From Cryptosporangium phraense (lineage in GTDB: Bacteria; Actinomycetota; Actinomycetes; Mycobacteriales; Cryptosporangiaceae): a stretch of 64,000 nt of DNA. Of this stretch, positions 33,985-43,182 are shown piece by piece. The stretch is from the NCBI RefSeq assembly GCF_006912135.1, contig NZ_VIRS01000016.1, forward strand, positions 124,001 through 188,000, given 5' to 3'. The position numbers and the translations under genes were made by a program. Position 1 is the stretch's first letter; each line of letters opens with the position of its first letter. The notes beneath the pieces are model-generated. The model was not told the DNA's origin, ran no database searches, and was given only the letters and a program-made list of their open reading frames with translations.

Positions 33985-34929
33985 ATGCGAGGAACAGCCA
34001 ACCTTGACGACGTCCCATTAGGCGTCTCCATTGGCGCCCGCCGACCCGCCGTGTTCCGGTGGACACCGGTACCGGCGGTTCTCCTTGTCGCGGCGGTGGC
34101 GGTGATCGCCGCGCTCGCAGTCGTTGCCGGATGGAACTCCGGCGGTGACCGGTGGGAGCGGGCCGCAACTGGTGCCGGCGCGGTGATCGCGTTCGCCGGG
34201 CTGGTGCTCACGCTGGCTCGCCACGAGCGAATCCGTGCGTATACCGAACTGGCGCGGATGACCGCAGAAGCGTTGAGCGCGTGGAACGGCCTCAAGGTCG
34301 CCACGGGCATCAACCAGGCGATTGAAGGCAACATCGGCGTCGCCCGCGAGACATTCCTTTCGCCGAGCGAGGGAGCGCACCAGAATGCCGCCTTGGAACT
34401 CGGCCAGTTGGAGGAGGCGCTTCGTTCGGTTGAGCCGCTCTCTCGTCCCGCGGACCTCGCGAAGGTCGACACGTGGCTCAATGAGCGCTATGACCATGTC
34501 TTCGACCTCAACCAAGAGGTTGTCAAGCTGCTGCATTCGGCCGGCTACACCGGCTTCGAGAAGGACGGACAGAAACCCCGCGAGCAGATCGTCGCCGCGC
34601 GCGCCGACTGGGAAAGGACTGTCCAGACGGCGCGATCGCAGGCCGCCCGCTGGGAGCCGGTCGCGGGCATGATCCACGCTGCCGACCGACTCGTGCAGTA
34701 CTGGGTGGTGCTGGCGTTGAACGATCCGCGATACGCCAACCAAGACGAGGCCTTCAAGGCCGAGCGCAAGCGCGCGTTCGAACAGGCGGAGGACGCCGTG
34801 GAGCGGATGGGCTGCGCGGTGGCGACCCGTCGTCTCGGCCAATCGTGGTGGCGCGTCGTGCTGCTACGGGCGACGACAGGACACGCCGGGATCCGCTCAC
34901 TCGACGCAGCGAAGGACGTCATCCCCTAG
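33985..34929 (+). CDS. membrane protein with long helical cytoplasmic part
   Basis: 314 residues from the ATG at 33985. Two transmembrane segments (about residues 31-54 and 68-85) are followed by an alpha-helical region of 230 residues with many charged residues. The frame extends 67 codons upstream but that part is Arg/Pro-rich. It is convergent with the large nuclease-like gene (79-base gap), so it could be a neighbour by chance or a membrane partner. Function unknown. Confidence 0.5.
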   Translation: MRGTANLDDVPLGVSIGARRPAVFRWTPVPAVLLVAAVAVIAALAVVAGWNSGGDRWERAATGAGAVIAFAGLVLTLARHERIRAYTELARMTAEALSAWNGLKVATGINQAIEGNIGVARETFLSPSEGAHQNAALELGQLEEALRSVEPLSRPADLAKVDTWLNERYDHVFDLNQEVVKLLHSAGYTGFEKDGQKPREQIVAARADWERTVQTARSQAARWEPVAGMIHAADRLVQYWVVLALNDPRYANQDEAFKAERKRAFEQAEDAVERMGCAVATRRLGQSWWRVVLLRATTGHAGIRSLDAAKDVIP

Positions 34930-35008
34930 GAGGCCGACCGGAAGGACGACCGTCCAACTGATGCCCGAAGACCCCGAGGCCACGCGCCACCTGCCGGACG
35001 GTCAGCTG

Positions 35009-38000
35009 CTATGCCTCGAACAGCACGCTCGTGACGATCGTGGCTGGATCGGTCAGATATCCCATCCTGTGTAGGAGGTACGCGGCAGCCGACAGAAACT
35101 GGCGGGGCCCGGGAAGGTGACGGGCCGCAGCTAGTTCGGCCACTCGGGACAGTCCGGCCTTGACGTCTTCCGTTGGCGGGTCCGGCGCAAAGCCGTACAA
35201 CGCGATGGTCGTCATCCAGAGAACGGCCTCGTTGGGGTCATCGGAGAACGCGAGGCTCAGACCTTCCATGGCCGCGTACTGCCAGCCGATCAGGGCTTCA
35301 GGCCGGTGCTCGCTGACGTGCTGGTAGATAGCGCGTAGGTCGGCGAAGGGGGTGTCGGCCCATGCCCACCAGGCCGGGCGCGTGAGCAGAACGGCGGAGG
35401 CGGCAGGTTGCCACTCGTCGGCCTGTGCCTGGGCGAGGAGGTCATCGAGGGAGGCCGGAACGTCCACGACATAGTCCGCCACCATCGCGCGGACGAGCTG
35501 GTGTTGGCGGTCGGTGAGATCCCGAATCCTGTCGTCGCTGCCAGGACGCGTCGGATCATCGAGTTCGATCGCGATGCTCGTCAGTTCTTCAGTGAGAGCT
35601 GCCGTGCTGAAAGCAGGCACTCCGACGGATCGGGCAAGCTGTCGGAGCGCGACGTCGTCACTCCAAAATGACCACTGTTTGGTCTTGGCGAGTTGAAGTG
35701 GTGCCAGCCAGGAGCCGAATAGCTCGGGATCGAAGTCGCCGAAGTCGGGTAGGTTCACGACCCGGTCGAAGACGAGATCGCATGAGGATGCTTCGAGCGC
35801 TGCGGCGCGGCGGAGCAGTTGGAGGCGGTCGGCCGGGGTCATCGGGTGGAAGACGAGTTGCTGGCGTTCGTCGTCCCACCCGAGGCTGCCGACGCTGGCG
35901 GCATTACTTCGGGCATGGATGACGGATTGCAAGATGTCGGCGCGCGACACGGCCGGCAGATGCACGATGGAGAACCTGCCGGCGAGATCAGTGCCGCCGG
36001 GGAGCTGGCTGGAGACCATGAGCGCTGACGCGTCTACGACGACCGGACGGTTCAATGCGTCACGGGCCGCCTGGTGGTCGAGGTCATGTTGTCCGTCATC
36101 CGCGGCGGCGGCAATTTGTACGCCCGCGGCGCGTTGGATTAGCACTAGGCCATAGGGCAGGCGCAACCCCGTCGCCAGCATCCCGAGGGGCAGGCGGCCG
36201 AGTCGGATAGCGCGAATGAGGTCTGTGGCTATCCGCGGGTCCGCCGTGGATTGCACGGTGGCGGTGATCTCGTCGGCCAGGGTCTCGATGGGTCCGTCGA
36301 ACTTGCGTGCCCCAAGGTCGTCCCCGTGCCGGGCGATCAGGCCGTCCAATGCCTGGAACGCCGCAGCGTACAGTTCGTCGGGAACCGCTGCCGCCGCAGC
36401 GGATGTCGTGGATCGCCTGGCGGCAGCCGCGTGGTCATCGTCGGGGTCAGAGTGCGTGTGGACATCCAGGAGCTCTGGGCGTTCGGCGGTGGCGCGTTCG
36501 ATAATCGCCATCAGCAGCGCTCGGGCCAGGTTCGGGGCCTTATCCCGGAACTGGCTCGCTAGCGCGTAGGCCTGACTGGCGTCCTGGTCGGTCCACGGTT
36601 CGGTGGCGAATGCCTGGAGCCACCAATGGCCGTGCGTGGGGGTGAGGACGGATGGGTGGTGGTCGTGGAGCAGCGCGGCGGCTCGGTTGGGACGAAGTTG
36701 GACAAGTTCGGCGGCTACGCGTAGCCAGATGACGTCCGCCGGTGGGTCCGTGGTGAGCGTGAGCAGGGTGCCGGTGTGTCGCTCGGCGGCGGCACCATCG
36801 CCGGAGTGGATTGCGCGCAGCGCAAGGAACCGAAGTAGCCGGGCCCGTTCGACATGGCCGAGGTGCCCATCGGCGAGCGCGATGTGTGCGGCCTGTTCGG
36901 CCTGGCCAAGGCGATCAGCCTCTTGGAGTACCTGGACTCGGTAGGCCAGGAAGATCGGACGGTGCAGCGAGTGGTACGCGGCGTCACACGCGTCGAGGGC
37001 CTCGTCGTAGCGATGGGCGGCGCGGAGCTCGCGGATCAGCATCAGAGCTGCGTTCGCGTTCGTCTTGCTCAGTCCCCGCAACGACGGCAGAGCCGGGTCC
37101 AGCTCGCGGACTGCAGCGGCCACGACGGTGATGCGCTGCGGCACGTCCGCGGAGATCAGCGAGCGGCGAACCAGAGGATCCAGCCGTGCCGCAGCGTCGA
37201 CTCCGAGACCGGAGAGGTTCTCGACCGCGCGCAGGATGCCGGTGAAGTCGTCGGTCGCCTCCGCTTCGTCCAGCGCCGCGGTCCACAGGCGGATCTGGTC
37301 GTCGCGGGGCAACGCGGTGTCGTTGATCCTCGCGGCGAGCAGCTGGTCGGCGGGTGCATCGCCGAGTTGCTCGGCGAGCGCCACCGCAAGGTCGTGCTGG
37401 CCCAGTTCGTGTGCTGCCTCGGCTGCGTGTCGACGCACGTCGGGGCGCTCTGCCTCTTCGATCCGCGCGACGCCGTGCGGCGCAGCGAGTGCGTAGCGCA
37501 AGACCACGTCCAAATCTCCGGACAACACGTGGATCTCGAGCAGCTTGTCCAAATACCCATCAGTAGCGCCGGCCCATCGATGACGCTGCTCGACGGCGTG
37601 CCTCATTAGTTCGCCCGCCCGCTGGAGGTCGTCGGCGTGGGCGCACGTACTCAGCGAGCGATGCAACAGGGCTTCGGCAAGCAACTCCATCGCGTCACTG
37701 CCATCACGATCCAGCTCCAATGCGCGTGTCGCCCGGACGACCGCAGCGTCCCATTCGTGCGACCGTAGTGCGTGCCTGGTCAGGATGGCCTGAACAGCGT
37801 GGTCTGAGCGAGCTGCGGGAACGTCGAGGTCGAGCCCGGACGGCAGCTCCCACGGCGCGGCGTTCCCTGACGGTTGCGCCAGGATCGCCCGTATCAGCGC
37901 AACCACCAACTCCGTGCCGGGGAGGCCGGCTGCGCGATCAACCAGTTGATGGGCGCGGTCCCGATCGAGATCCAGCAGCGGCAGGACCGCGGCGAGAAGC

Positions 38001-38767
38001 AGGCGCCCCTCGCGCTCCGGGTCCGCCGCTGCGGCGCGCTCGAACGCCTCCGACCCAACCGCCATGGCACCGTGTTCGACGCCAAAGCTGGCGACCGCTC
38101 GCCAGGCGCGTGCCGCGTCACGGATCAGCCATATCGGCGCCATAGAGAGCAGAGCCCGGCAGGTCTCGGTCGGCTGGCTGCGGCCGTCAGCCAGATGAGC
38201 CGCGAGGACCGCGGCGTCACCGGGTGCGCTGTCATGCAGCTCGGCCAGGATGGCCGCAGTGGACGGGGGCAAGACCGTCAACAGCTGCTCGTACCGCGTC
38301 CGGGAATCTCGCTCGATGCCGCTGGCGATGTGATCCCACTCGTCGGCCGCGTCGCTGACGCACTGTCGTTCCGGGACGACGATCTTGTAGCCCTTGCCGG
38401 TCGGCTCCACCGTTCCTGGCGTGAATTGTTGCCAGTACCCTCGCTGCGTCTCGATATCGACGAGCACAATCAACACCGGTAGCGCATGCCCAAGCCATAG
38501 ATGGAAATGAGCTTCGTCGAACCGGAACACCCAGCCGTCGGCGGTGCGTTCGCCGAAGAAGCTCGGACCGGCCTTGATCTGCAGGGCAATCAGACGCCCA
38601 GTCTGCCGGCCCGCCGAGTCCCGCGCCTCAACGTGCGCATCGATCCCCGCGTCCGATGTCGCCTGCTCCCGGAACACCCAACGCAGATCGCGCACGACCA
38701 ACGTGTTCAGGATTGAGACCCCGAGCCGCCCCGTGCCCTCGCGGTCCAGCCCTGCAGCCCCCACCAC
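35009..38767 (-). CDS. DUF4365 nuclease-like - TPR - PIN domain protein, candidate defence protein
   Basis: 1252 residues. The N-terminus (residues 10-120) matches DUF4365, a PD-(D/E)xK-like domain: E34, GID at 41-43 and QIK at 63-65, then WVFRFDEAHFHLWL and VLIVLVDIE. A helical repeat region, TPR-like, fills about residues 170-800 (repeated RxxALxLxxxGxDA-type helices). A PIN-like ribonuclease domain lies near 905-1060, with PVVVDASALMV and WSDDVALRQLARSVGVPAFS holding acidic residues. A helical tail follows. This resembles TPR-GreABC-PIN-type conflict proteins, but with an added DNase-like domain. Single gene, no ATPase beside it. Confidence 0.75.
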   Translation of the reverse strand: MVGAAGLDREGTGRLGVSILNTLVVRDLRWVFREQATSDAGIDAHVEARDSAGRQTGRLIALQIKAGPSFFGERTADGWVFRFDEAHFHLWLGHALPVLIVLVDIETQRGYWQQFTPGTVEPTGKGYKIVVPERQCVSDAADEWDHIASGIERDSRTRYEQLLTVLPPSTAAILAELHDSAPGDAAVLAAHLADGRSQPTETCRALLSMAPIWLIRDAARAWRAVASFGVEHGAMAVGSEAFERAAAADPEREGRLLLAAVLPLLDLDRDRAHQLVDRAAGLPGTELVVALIRAILAQPSGNAAPWELPSGLDLDVPAARSDHAVQAILTRHALRSHEWDAAVVRATRALELDRDGSDAMELLAEALLHRSLSTCAHADDLQRAGELMRHAVEQRHRWAGATDGYLDKLLEIHVLSGDLDVVLRYALAAPHGVARIEEAERPDVRRHAAEAAHELGQHDLAVALAEQLGDAPADQLLAARINDTALPRDDQIRLWTAALDEAEATDDFTGILRAVENLSGLGVDAAARLDPLVRRSLISADVPQRITVVAAAVRELDPALPSLRGLSKTNANAALMLIRELRAAHRYDEALDACDAAYHSLHRPIFLAYRVQVLQEADRLGQAEQAAHIALADGHLGHVERARLLRFLALRAIHSGDGAAAERHTGTLLTLTTDPPADVIWLRVAAELVQLRPNRAAALLHDHHPSVLTPTHGHWWLQAFATEPWTDQDASQAYALASQFRDKAPNLARALLMAIIERATAERPELLDVHTHSDPDDDHAAAARRSTTSAAAAAVPDELYAAAFQALDGLIARHGDDLGARKFDGPIETLADEITATVQSTADPRIATDLIRAIRLGRLPLGMLATGLRLPYGLVLIQRAAGVQIAAAADDGQHDLDHQAARDALNRPVVVDASALMVSSQLPGGTDLAGRFSIVHLPAVSRADILQSVIHARSNAASVGSLGWDDERQQLVFHPMTPADRLQLLRRAAALEASSCDLVFDRVVNLPDFGDFDPELFGSWLAPLQLAKTKQWSFWSDDVALRQLARSVGVPAFSTAALTEELTSIAIELDDPTRPGSDDRIRDLTDRQHQLVRAMVADYVVDVPASLDDLLAQAQADEWQPAASAVLLTRPAWWAWADTPFADLRAIYQHVSEHRPEALIGWQYAAMEGLSLAFSDDPNEAVLWMTTIALYGFAPDPPTEDVKAGLSRVAELAAARHLPGPRQFLSAAAYLLHRMGYLTDPATIVTSVLFEA

Positions 38768-39130
38768 GTCCTCCTGTCATACAGCACAGCAGGAGGAAGT
38801 GTAGGCAACTGACGTCTAACGGCTGGCGCACAAGACGCGAACGGCCAGAGGTGCGAATCAAGGGTATTTCGCGACCAGCGTTCGGCGCGAGCAACGGCCA
38901 TACAACCTGGATGGGGTAGCCCCGACCCAAGTCGCCCCGCAGCCAGGCGCGCCGTCGACACCGCCACGCACTGCTCGGCGTTCGTCTTCCCTGCCGACAA
39001 AGCGGCCGAACACGCCGGCCTGAGCAGTCGATACGACACGCCGCCGACATCCGAGCAACCAATGAGCAACCACAGCCCATTTCTTGACCACATACGACAC
39101 TTGTATTCAACAAAACAGCTGCTCAGCGGG
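38768..39130. other. gap between the defence-like gene and the tRNA-Lys fragment
   Basis: About 360 bases. A plus-strand frame ends inside the tRNA fragment with the residues WAAWGSNPEPAD, the sort of tail that integrases gain when they overlap a tRNA attachment site. The rest of such an integrase is not present. Confidence 0.45.
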
Positions 39131-39177
39131 TGGGCCGCCTGGGGATCGAACCCAGAACCCGCGGATTAAAAGTCCGC
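39131..39177 (-). tRNA. 3' fragment of tRNA-Lys(TTT), probable attachment-site remnant
   Basis: 47 bases matching the 3' half of tRNA-Lys: anticodon stem-loop GCGGA-CTTTTAA-TCCGC, a T arm with CTGGG-TTCGATC-CCCAG, the acceptor 3' strand and discriminator A. The D arm and the acceptor 5' strand (GGGCCGC expected) are missing. Next to it is a near-perfect palindrome (39178-39198). Element ends in actinobacteria often duplicate the 3' part of a tRNA. Confidence 0.75.
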
Positions 39178-39224
39178 AGGTCTTGAGTCTCAACACCTCT
39201 TGGCTCTACTTCCATCTCACTGCT

Positions 39225-39575
39225 CTAACCTCGGATAGACGCCCTGTACTTCTCGACGATCTCAGTTGGGATCCGTCCGCGGACGTTGACATCGAATCCT
39301 TGGGTCTTCGCCCACTCGCGGATTGCATGGTTCTGCTGACGGTTTGCCCCTACCGACTGGGACTCGCCCGCGGTGCGGGTGCGCGCGGTTCGCGGAGACT
39401 TCCCAGCCTTTCGGGCCGCCGCGACGAAGCGCGCCATCTCGTCTCGAAGAGCGCCGGCATTCGCGGCGGACAAATCGATTTCGTATGCCGTTCCGTCGAG
39501 GGCGAAGTTCACGGTCTCCGCGGCGGCGCCGCCATCGATGTCGTCAACGAGGAGTACTTCGACCTTGCGTGCCAT
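39225..39575 (-). CDS. lsr2: Lsr2 nucleoid-associated protein, island copy 2
   Basis: 116 residues with both domains intact ([14 protein letters not shown] at the start; IREWAKTQGFDV, RGRIPTEIVEKY near the end). About two thirds identical by eye to the copy at 16298. Its 3' end is 47 bases from the tRNA-Lys fragment. It lies divergent from the integrase module. Confidence 0.95.
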   Translation of the reverse strand: MARKVEVLLVDDIDGGAAAETVNFALDGTAYEIDLSAANAGALRDEMARFVAAARKAGKSPRTARTRTAGESQSVGANRQQNHAIREWAKTQGFDVNVRGRIPTEIVEKYRASIRG

Positions 39576-40312
39576 CCGAACCTCAGTTGCTCTTGTTCCC
39601 GGTCTGTGTCGACGAAGTGTATGTGCTGCCGACGAGCCCCCATCGCGCCAGGCTGCTGCTGGATGGCCGTCCGCAGATCTCGCCGCCGGTCAACGACCAT
39701 CGCATGCATTGGTTACCCGGACACGGCCATCGGGCGCCGAAGCCGTGTCGATGCCTGCACGACCTGATAGGCACTGCAGGCTTGTTCTCAGCCGAGTCGG
39801 CGACTCACGATGACTCTGCCGTCGGGTTGCGCGACTCAGCTCGGGCTGGCACCGCGATCTCGATCGTTGTCTGGCGACTCGAGGTCTTCCGCGGCCGGGA
39901 GGTGATCGGCTGAGTCTTTTCGGCCGATCTAGTCATTGTTCCGTGACCGATGCCGGGTCGTCCCGACTGGCTCGAGGATGGCCTCCTCGCGGCATCGATT
40001 GCGGTGTTCCAATCTTCTTGGGCAGCCTTGGGGTCGTGGCGGTCGTCCGTTGGGTTCGATGGTCTGCAGCCGTGGCGCCGATGCCGCACGGGCTTTCCTC
40101 GATGCCCGCGGGAGGCACAGGAAGCTGAGCTGACCGAGCCTGAGCGCCAGCACCCCTTCTCGGTCAGACACGCGCGCCGCCGTCGGCGGGCGGGGAGGCA
40201 AGGTCTATCCCTTGCGCGACGCCCGCGATGCCATGTTGGCCCGCTGTTGGGTACGGGTGACGCATCGCGACCGGCGAGACCGTCGGCTGTTGGACATTCG
40301 ACGTTGGCGAAC
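39576..40312. other. gap without a recognised gene
   Basis: About 740 bases. Long frames exist on both strands but are Arg/Pro-rich with no domain or start site. I see no RNA. Confidence 0.4.
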
Positions 40313-41047
40313 ATGGCCGGTCAGGCACCGGAGCCACCCGTTCGGATGGCTAAGCGAACGAACGATTCACAACCCCGCCCATCGGACGAGCCCGACAAAA
40401 ATCCTGTCTATCACAGCAGACGAACGAACATCCACAGCGAATTGCCGATCGCTGTCTGGCAACTGGGACACCACGAAAGCGCCCGTGAACCGGCCGAGGA
40501 CTTCGCGTCGCGCGTCGCAGAGCGACTCGTTCATGTGTACGCGCGGCCTGGGGAATCAGTCGCCGACCTCGACGGCGACCCGATCCTTCGCTATGCCGTA
40601 GTCGCCGCCGGATGCACCTACCTGGACGTGCAGCACCAGAGCGACGTTTCCGTGCTTGGGCCCGTGGCGCCGCCGGTCAGGCTGATTGTCGTCCGCTGGC
40701 CTCGCGCCGCAGGCAACCCCGACCTTCTGGATCTCCGCGCCATCAGCCGGTTGTTGCTGCCCGACATCCCGAGCCTGGTCACGACTGTTCGGCCCGACGA
40801 CTCACCGCGACCAAGCTCAAACCCGAGTGACGATGAGCAATTGGTAGCGGCAGCCCACGACGCTGGACTTCACCGGATGCTGCAGATCGTTACAATCAGC
40901 GCCCCTAGCGGCGGTGATCGATTCCTTTACTACTCCACCCAGGCAGAGGCCGAACACCTCACGCGCGCGACACCTGCGAGATCTCAACACCCGACGCTGC
41001 GTCTCGACCTCTTCGTCTTCAGCCCGAACCTTTCGCACCATGACTGA
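40313..41047 (+). CDS. methyltransferase-fold-like island protein
   Basis: 244 residues from the ATG at 40313. The middle (FASRVAERLVHVYARPGESV, ADLDGDPILRYAVVAAGCTYLDVQ) recalls the SAM-binding core of DNA methylases found in actinobacterial elements, where a PGDxVLDPMCGxGT motif is expected. Here that motif reads PGESVADLDGDP and the catalytic DPPY-type motif is not seen. It is likely a degenerate or repurposed relative. Its last bases overlap the next gene. Confidence 0.45.
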   Translation: MAGQAPEPPVRMAKRTNDSQPRPSDEPDKNPVYHSRRTNIHSELPIAVWQLGHHESAREPAEDFASRVAERLVHVYARPGESVADLDGDPILRYAVVAAGCTYLDVQHQSDVSVLGPVAPPVRLIVVRWPRAAGNPDLLDLRAISRLLLPDIPSLVTTVRPDDSPRPSSNPSDDEQLVAAAHDAGLHRMLQIVTISAPSGGDRFLYYSTQAEAEHLTRATPARSQHPTLRLDLFVFSPNLSHHD

Positions 41048-41399
41048 CCGCGACTCAGTCACACGCGACGACGACACAACCACCCACGCTGAACAGCGAA
41101 AAGTCGCCCGAAAACGTCGCGAAGTCACGTTGCCGTCGCGCAACGAAGCGAGCTACGTTTCGGATTCTCCGGAGCCGGCCCTGGGCTTGGGCGCTCGGCC
41201 AACACCCGGAATGTCTCCCGCGGTGCTGCCGACACTCGCCGCGCCACGCACCGCCCCCATCTCCGAGAAGAAGTACCGACAGGCCGTCGATCTCCTCGCA
41301 TCGATGATCGCCGAGGCAGTAGCCCGCGCTCGTTTCGAGCGGATCGACACCCCGCAGCCGTCCCCCAGCCCGGACAGGCCAACCAAGCCTGAGGACTAA
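41040..41399 (+). CDS. small protein upstream of the serine recombinase
   Basis: 119 residues, beginning inside the end of the previous gene and ending 30 bases before the recombinase. A disordered, charged N-terminus is followed by a helix ISEKKYRQAVDLLASMIAEAVARARF. Short proteins with such a helix often precede serine integrases in actinobacterial islands. A role as an excision or regulatory factor is possible but unproven. Confidence 0.55.
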   Translation: MTDRDSVTRDDDTTTHAEQRKVARKRREVTLPSRNEASYVSDSPEPALGLGARPTPGMSPAVLPTLAAPRTAPISEKKYRQAVDLLASMIAEAVARARFERIDTPQPSPSPDRPTKPED

Positions 41400-41429
41400 G
41401 GCCGACTTTCTCTCCGGGAAGGAGTCGCC

Positions 41430-43133
41430 ATGGCACGCCGATCACGCCCGGCAAGGACGACGACCCTGTCTCTGCCGATCACCCATCAGCGGGTCGCCAC
41501 CTACACCCGTTGCTCCACCGATGAAGAGAACCAGCCGTTCACCATCGAAGCCCAGGACACCAAGCTCGACGCCTACGCCTCGTCGCAAGACGGCTGGTCC
41601 GTCGTCGCCAAATACACCGACGACGGCTCGGGCGGAACCCTCGACCGCCGCGACCTCCAACGCGCGATCGCCGACGCCAAGGCCGGCAAGTTCGACGTCT
41701 TGCTCGTCTACCGCGTCGACCGATTCAGCCGCCGAATCCGCGACCTGGTCTGGCTCCTGGACGAGCTCACCTCCGCCGGCGTCACCTTCCGATCGGCCAC
41801 CGAGCCCTTCGACACGGCCACTCCAGCGGGCCGAATGCTCGTCCAGATGCTCGGGGTCTTCGCCGAGTTCGAACGCGAGATGATCATTGATCGGGTCATC
41901 AACGGGATGGAACGTAAGGCCAGCCGAGGCCAATGGACGTTGAGTACTCCACCAGAGGGGTACGTCGTCGATCAGGCGACCCAGTGCCTGACCCCGATCT
42001 CCACAGAATCCCCAAACATTACGAACATATTCCAGCAATACACGACTAAACGGCGCGGCGCCCGGGCGATTGCCGCGGATCTCAACAGCCGCGGCATGCG
42101 ACGACGCAGCGGGCGGCCCTGGAGCCACAAGACCGTCATCGATGTCCTCACGAATCTGGCCTACGTCGGCACGGTCGCCTTCCGCGACATCTACGTGGAA
42201 GACGCTCATCCGCCGCTGATCCCACCCGAGGTCTTCGCCCTGGCCCAGGAAATCCTCGTCGAACGCAGCGAACATCCTGCGAAATTCGCCGGCGCGGCTT
42301 CCGACTACTACCTGAGCGGCAAGATTCGCTGCCCTCGATGCGGCCAGACTTACCTAGGAACGTCTGCCACCGGCAAGTACCGCCAATACCGCTACTACAC
42401 CTGCTTTACCCGCAACCGGTACGGGACGGAGAGGTGCGGCGCCCCACGGATCCAAGCCGACGCCTTCGACGAGATAGTGCTCCAGGCGTTGGGCACCTTC
42501 TACCGCACCCGAACCGACCTGATCAACGACGCGCTCCGCGCCACCCAGGAACACCACCGCGCCGCAGTGGCCGGCAGCGAAGCCGAACTCGCAACGATCA
42601 AGGCTCGGCTCACCCAGAAAGAACTCGTCGTCGACCGCTACTTCACCGACTACGAGGCCGGGCGCCTCGACCACGATCTTCTTCGAACCCGGATCGAGAC
42701 ACTCTCCGAAGAACTCACCGAGCTCCGCCGCCGGCGCGATGAAATCCAGATCCAGCTCGACAACGCGCCTCCGATGATCAGCCCCCGTGAGCTCGAGACC
42801 GCCGCCGCATGGATCACTGACATCATTCGGGACGGGGACCACCCGCGCCGCAAGGAACTCTGCGACCTTCTCATCGACGAGTTGCAGCTCGACTTCAAGG
42901 CGGCCACTGCGACACCGGTTTTTCGTGTCCGAGCCGGAGACCTCGTCCCGGAAAGCAACGAAGCCCCGGCCAGTACTCTGGCCGGGGCGAATCAGGCCAG
43001 CTCACGCGGTGTTCGCGAGCATCAACCTCGGGTGGAGCTGAGGGGACTCGAACCCCTGACCCCCACACTGCCAGTGTGGTGCGCTACCAGCTGCGCCACA
43101 GCCCCGTCCGGCCCGTTCCGGACCGACTGCTGA
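41430..43133 (+). CDS. large serine recombinase (site-specific integrase)
   Basis: 567 residues. The resolvase domain carries the nucleophile S29 in YTRCSTDEE, then YRVDRFSRR and FEREMIIDRV. The recombinase domain follows (GARAIAADLNSRG, VLTNLAYVG), then a zinc ribbon with CPRCG near 300 and CFTRNRYGTERCG, and a coiled coil near 360-450. The last 25-30 residues (ELRGLEPLTPTLPVWCATSC and on) are the antisense of tRNA-Ala. This shows that the integrase gene crosses the attachment site and takes its stop from host DNA. A GGGAAGGAG site precedes the ATG. Confidence 0.95.
   Translation: MARRSRPARTTTLSLPITHQRVATYTRCSTDEENQPFTIEAQDTKLDAYASSQDGWSVVAKYTDDGSGGTLDRRDLQRAIADAKAGKFDVLLVYRVDRFSRRIRDLVWLLDELTSAGVTFRSATEPFDTATPAGRMLVQMLGVFAEFEREMIIDRVINGMERKASRGQWTLSTPPEGYVVDQATQCLTPISTESPNITNIFQQYTTKRRGARAIAADLNSRGMRRRSGRPWSHKTVIDVLTNLAYVGTVAFRDIYVEDAHPPLIPPEVFALAQEILVERSEHPAKFAGAASDYYLSGKIRCPRCGQTYLGTSATGKYRQYRYYTCFTRNRYGTERCGAPRIQADAFDEIVLQALGTFYRTRTDLINDALRATQEHHRAAVAGSEAELATIKARLTQKELVVDRYFTDYEAGRLDHDLLRTRIETLSEELTELRRRRDEIQIQLDNAPPMISPRELETAAAWITDIIRDGDHPRRKELCDLLIDELQLDFKAATATPVFRVRAGDLVPESNEAPASTLAGANQASSRGVREHQPRVELRGLEPLTPTLPVWCATSCATAPSGPFRTDC
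42963..42988 (-). terminator. hairpin inside the recombinase gene, terminator-like for tRNA-Ala
   Basis: An exact 11-base stem (GCCCCGGCCAG with complement) around TACT, 45 bases past the 3' end of the minus-strand tRNA-Ala. It is within the recombinase coding sequence near residue 515. Confidence 0.6.
43033..43105 (-). tRNA. tRNA-Ala(GGC), integration site
   Basis: 73 bases with the full cloverleaf: acceptor GGGGCTG/CAGCTCC, D arm, anticodon arm CACAC-TGGCAGT-GTGTG type with GGC anticodon, T arm GGGG-TTCGAGT-CCCC. CCA is not encoded. Its 3' end faces the island and overlaps the end of the recombinase. Confidence 0.95.
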
Positions 43134-43182
43134 ATAGTACACAACCCGCCGGGCTCCCCCTCCCCGGCCCCCTCCCGGCCCC

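Noticed and set aside
16298-39575. The two lsr2 genes as ends of a composite transposon
   Set aside because: They are diverged, carry no terminal repeats and no transposase is linked.
39950-40312. Upstream extension of the methyltransferase-fold gene
   Set aside because: Arg/Pro-rich translation with no domain; the ATG at 40313 begins folded-looking sequence.
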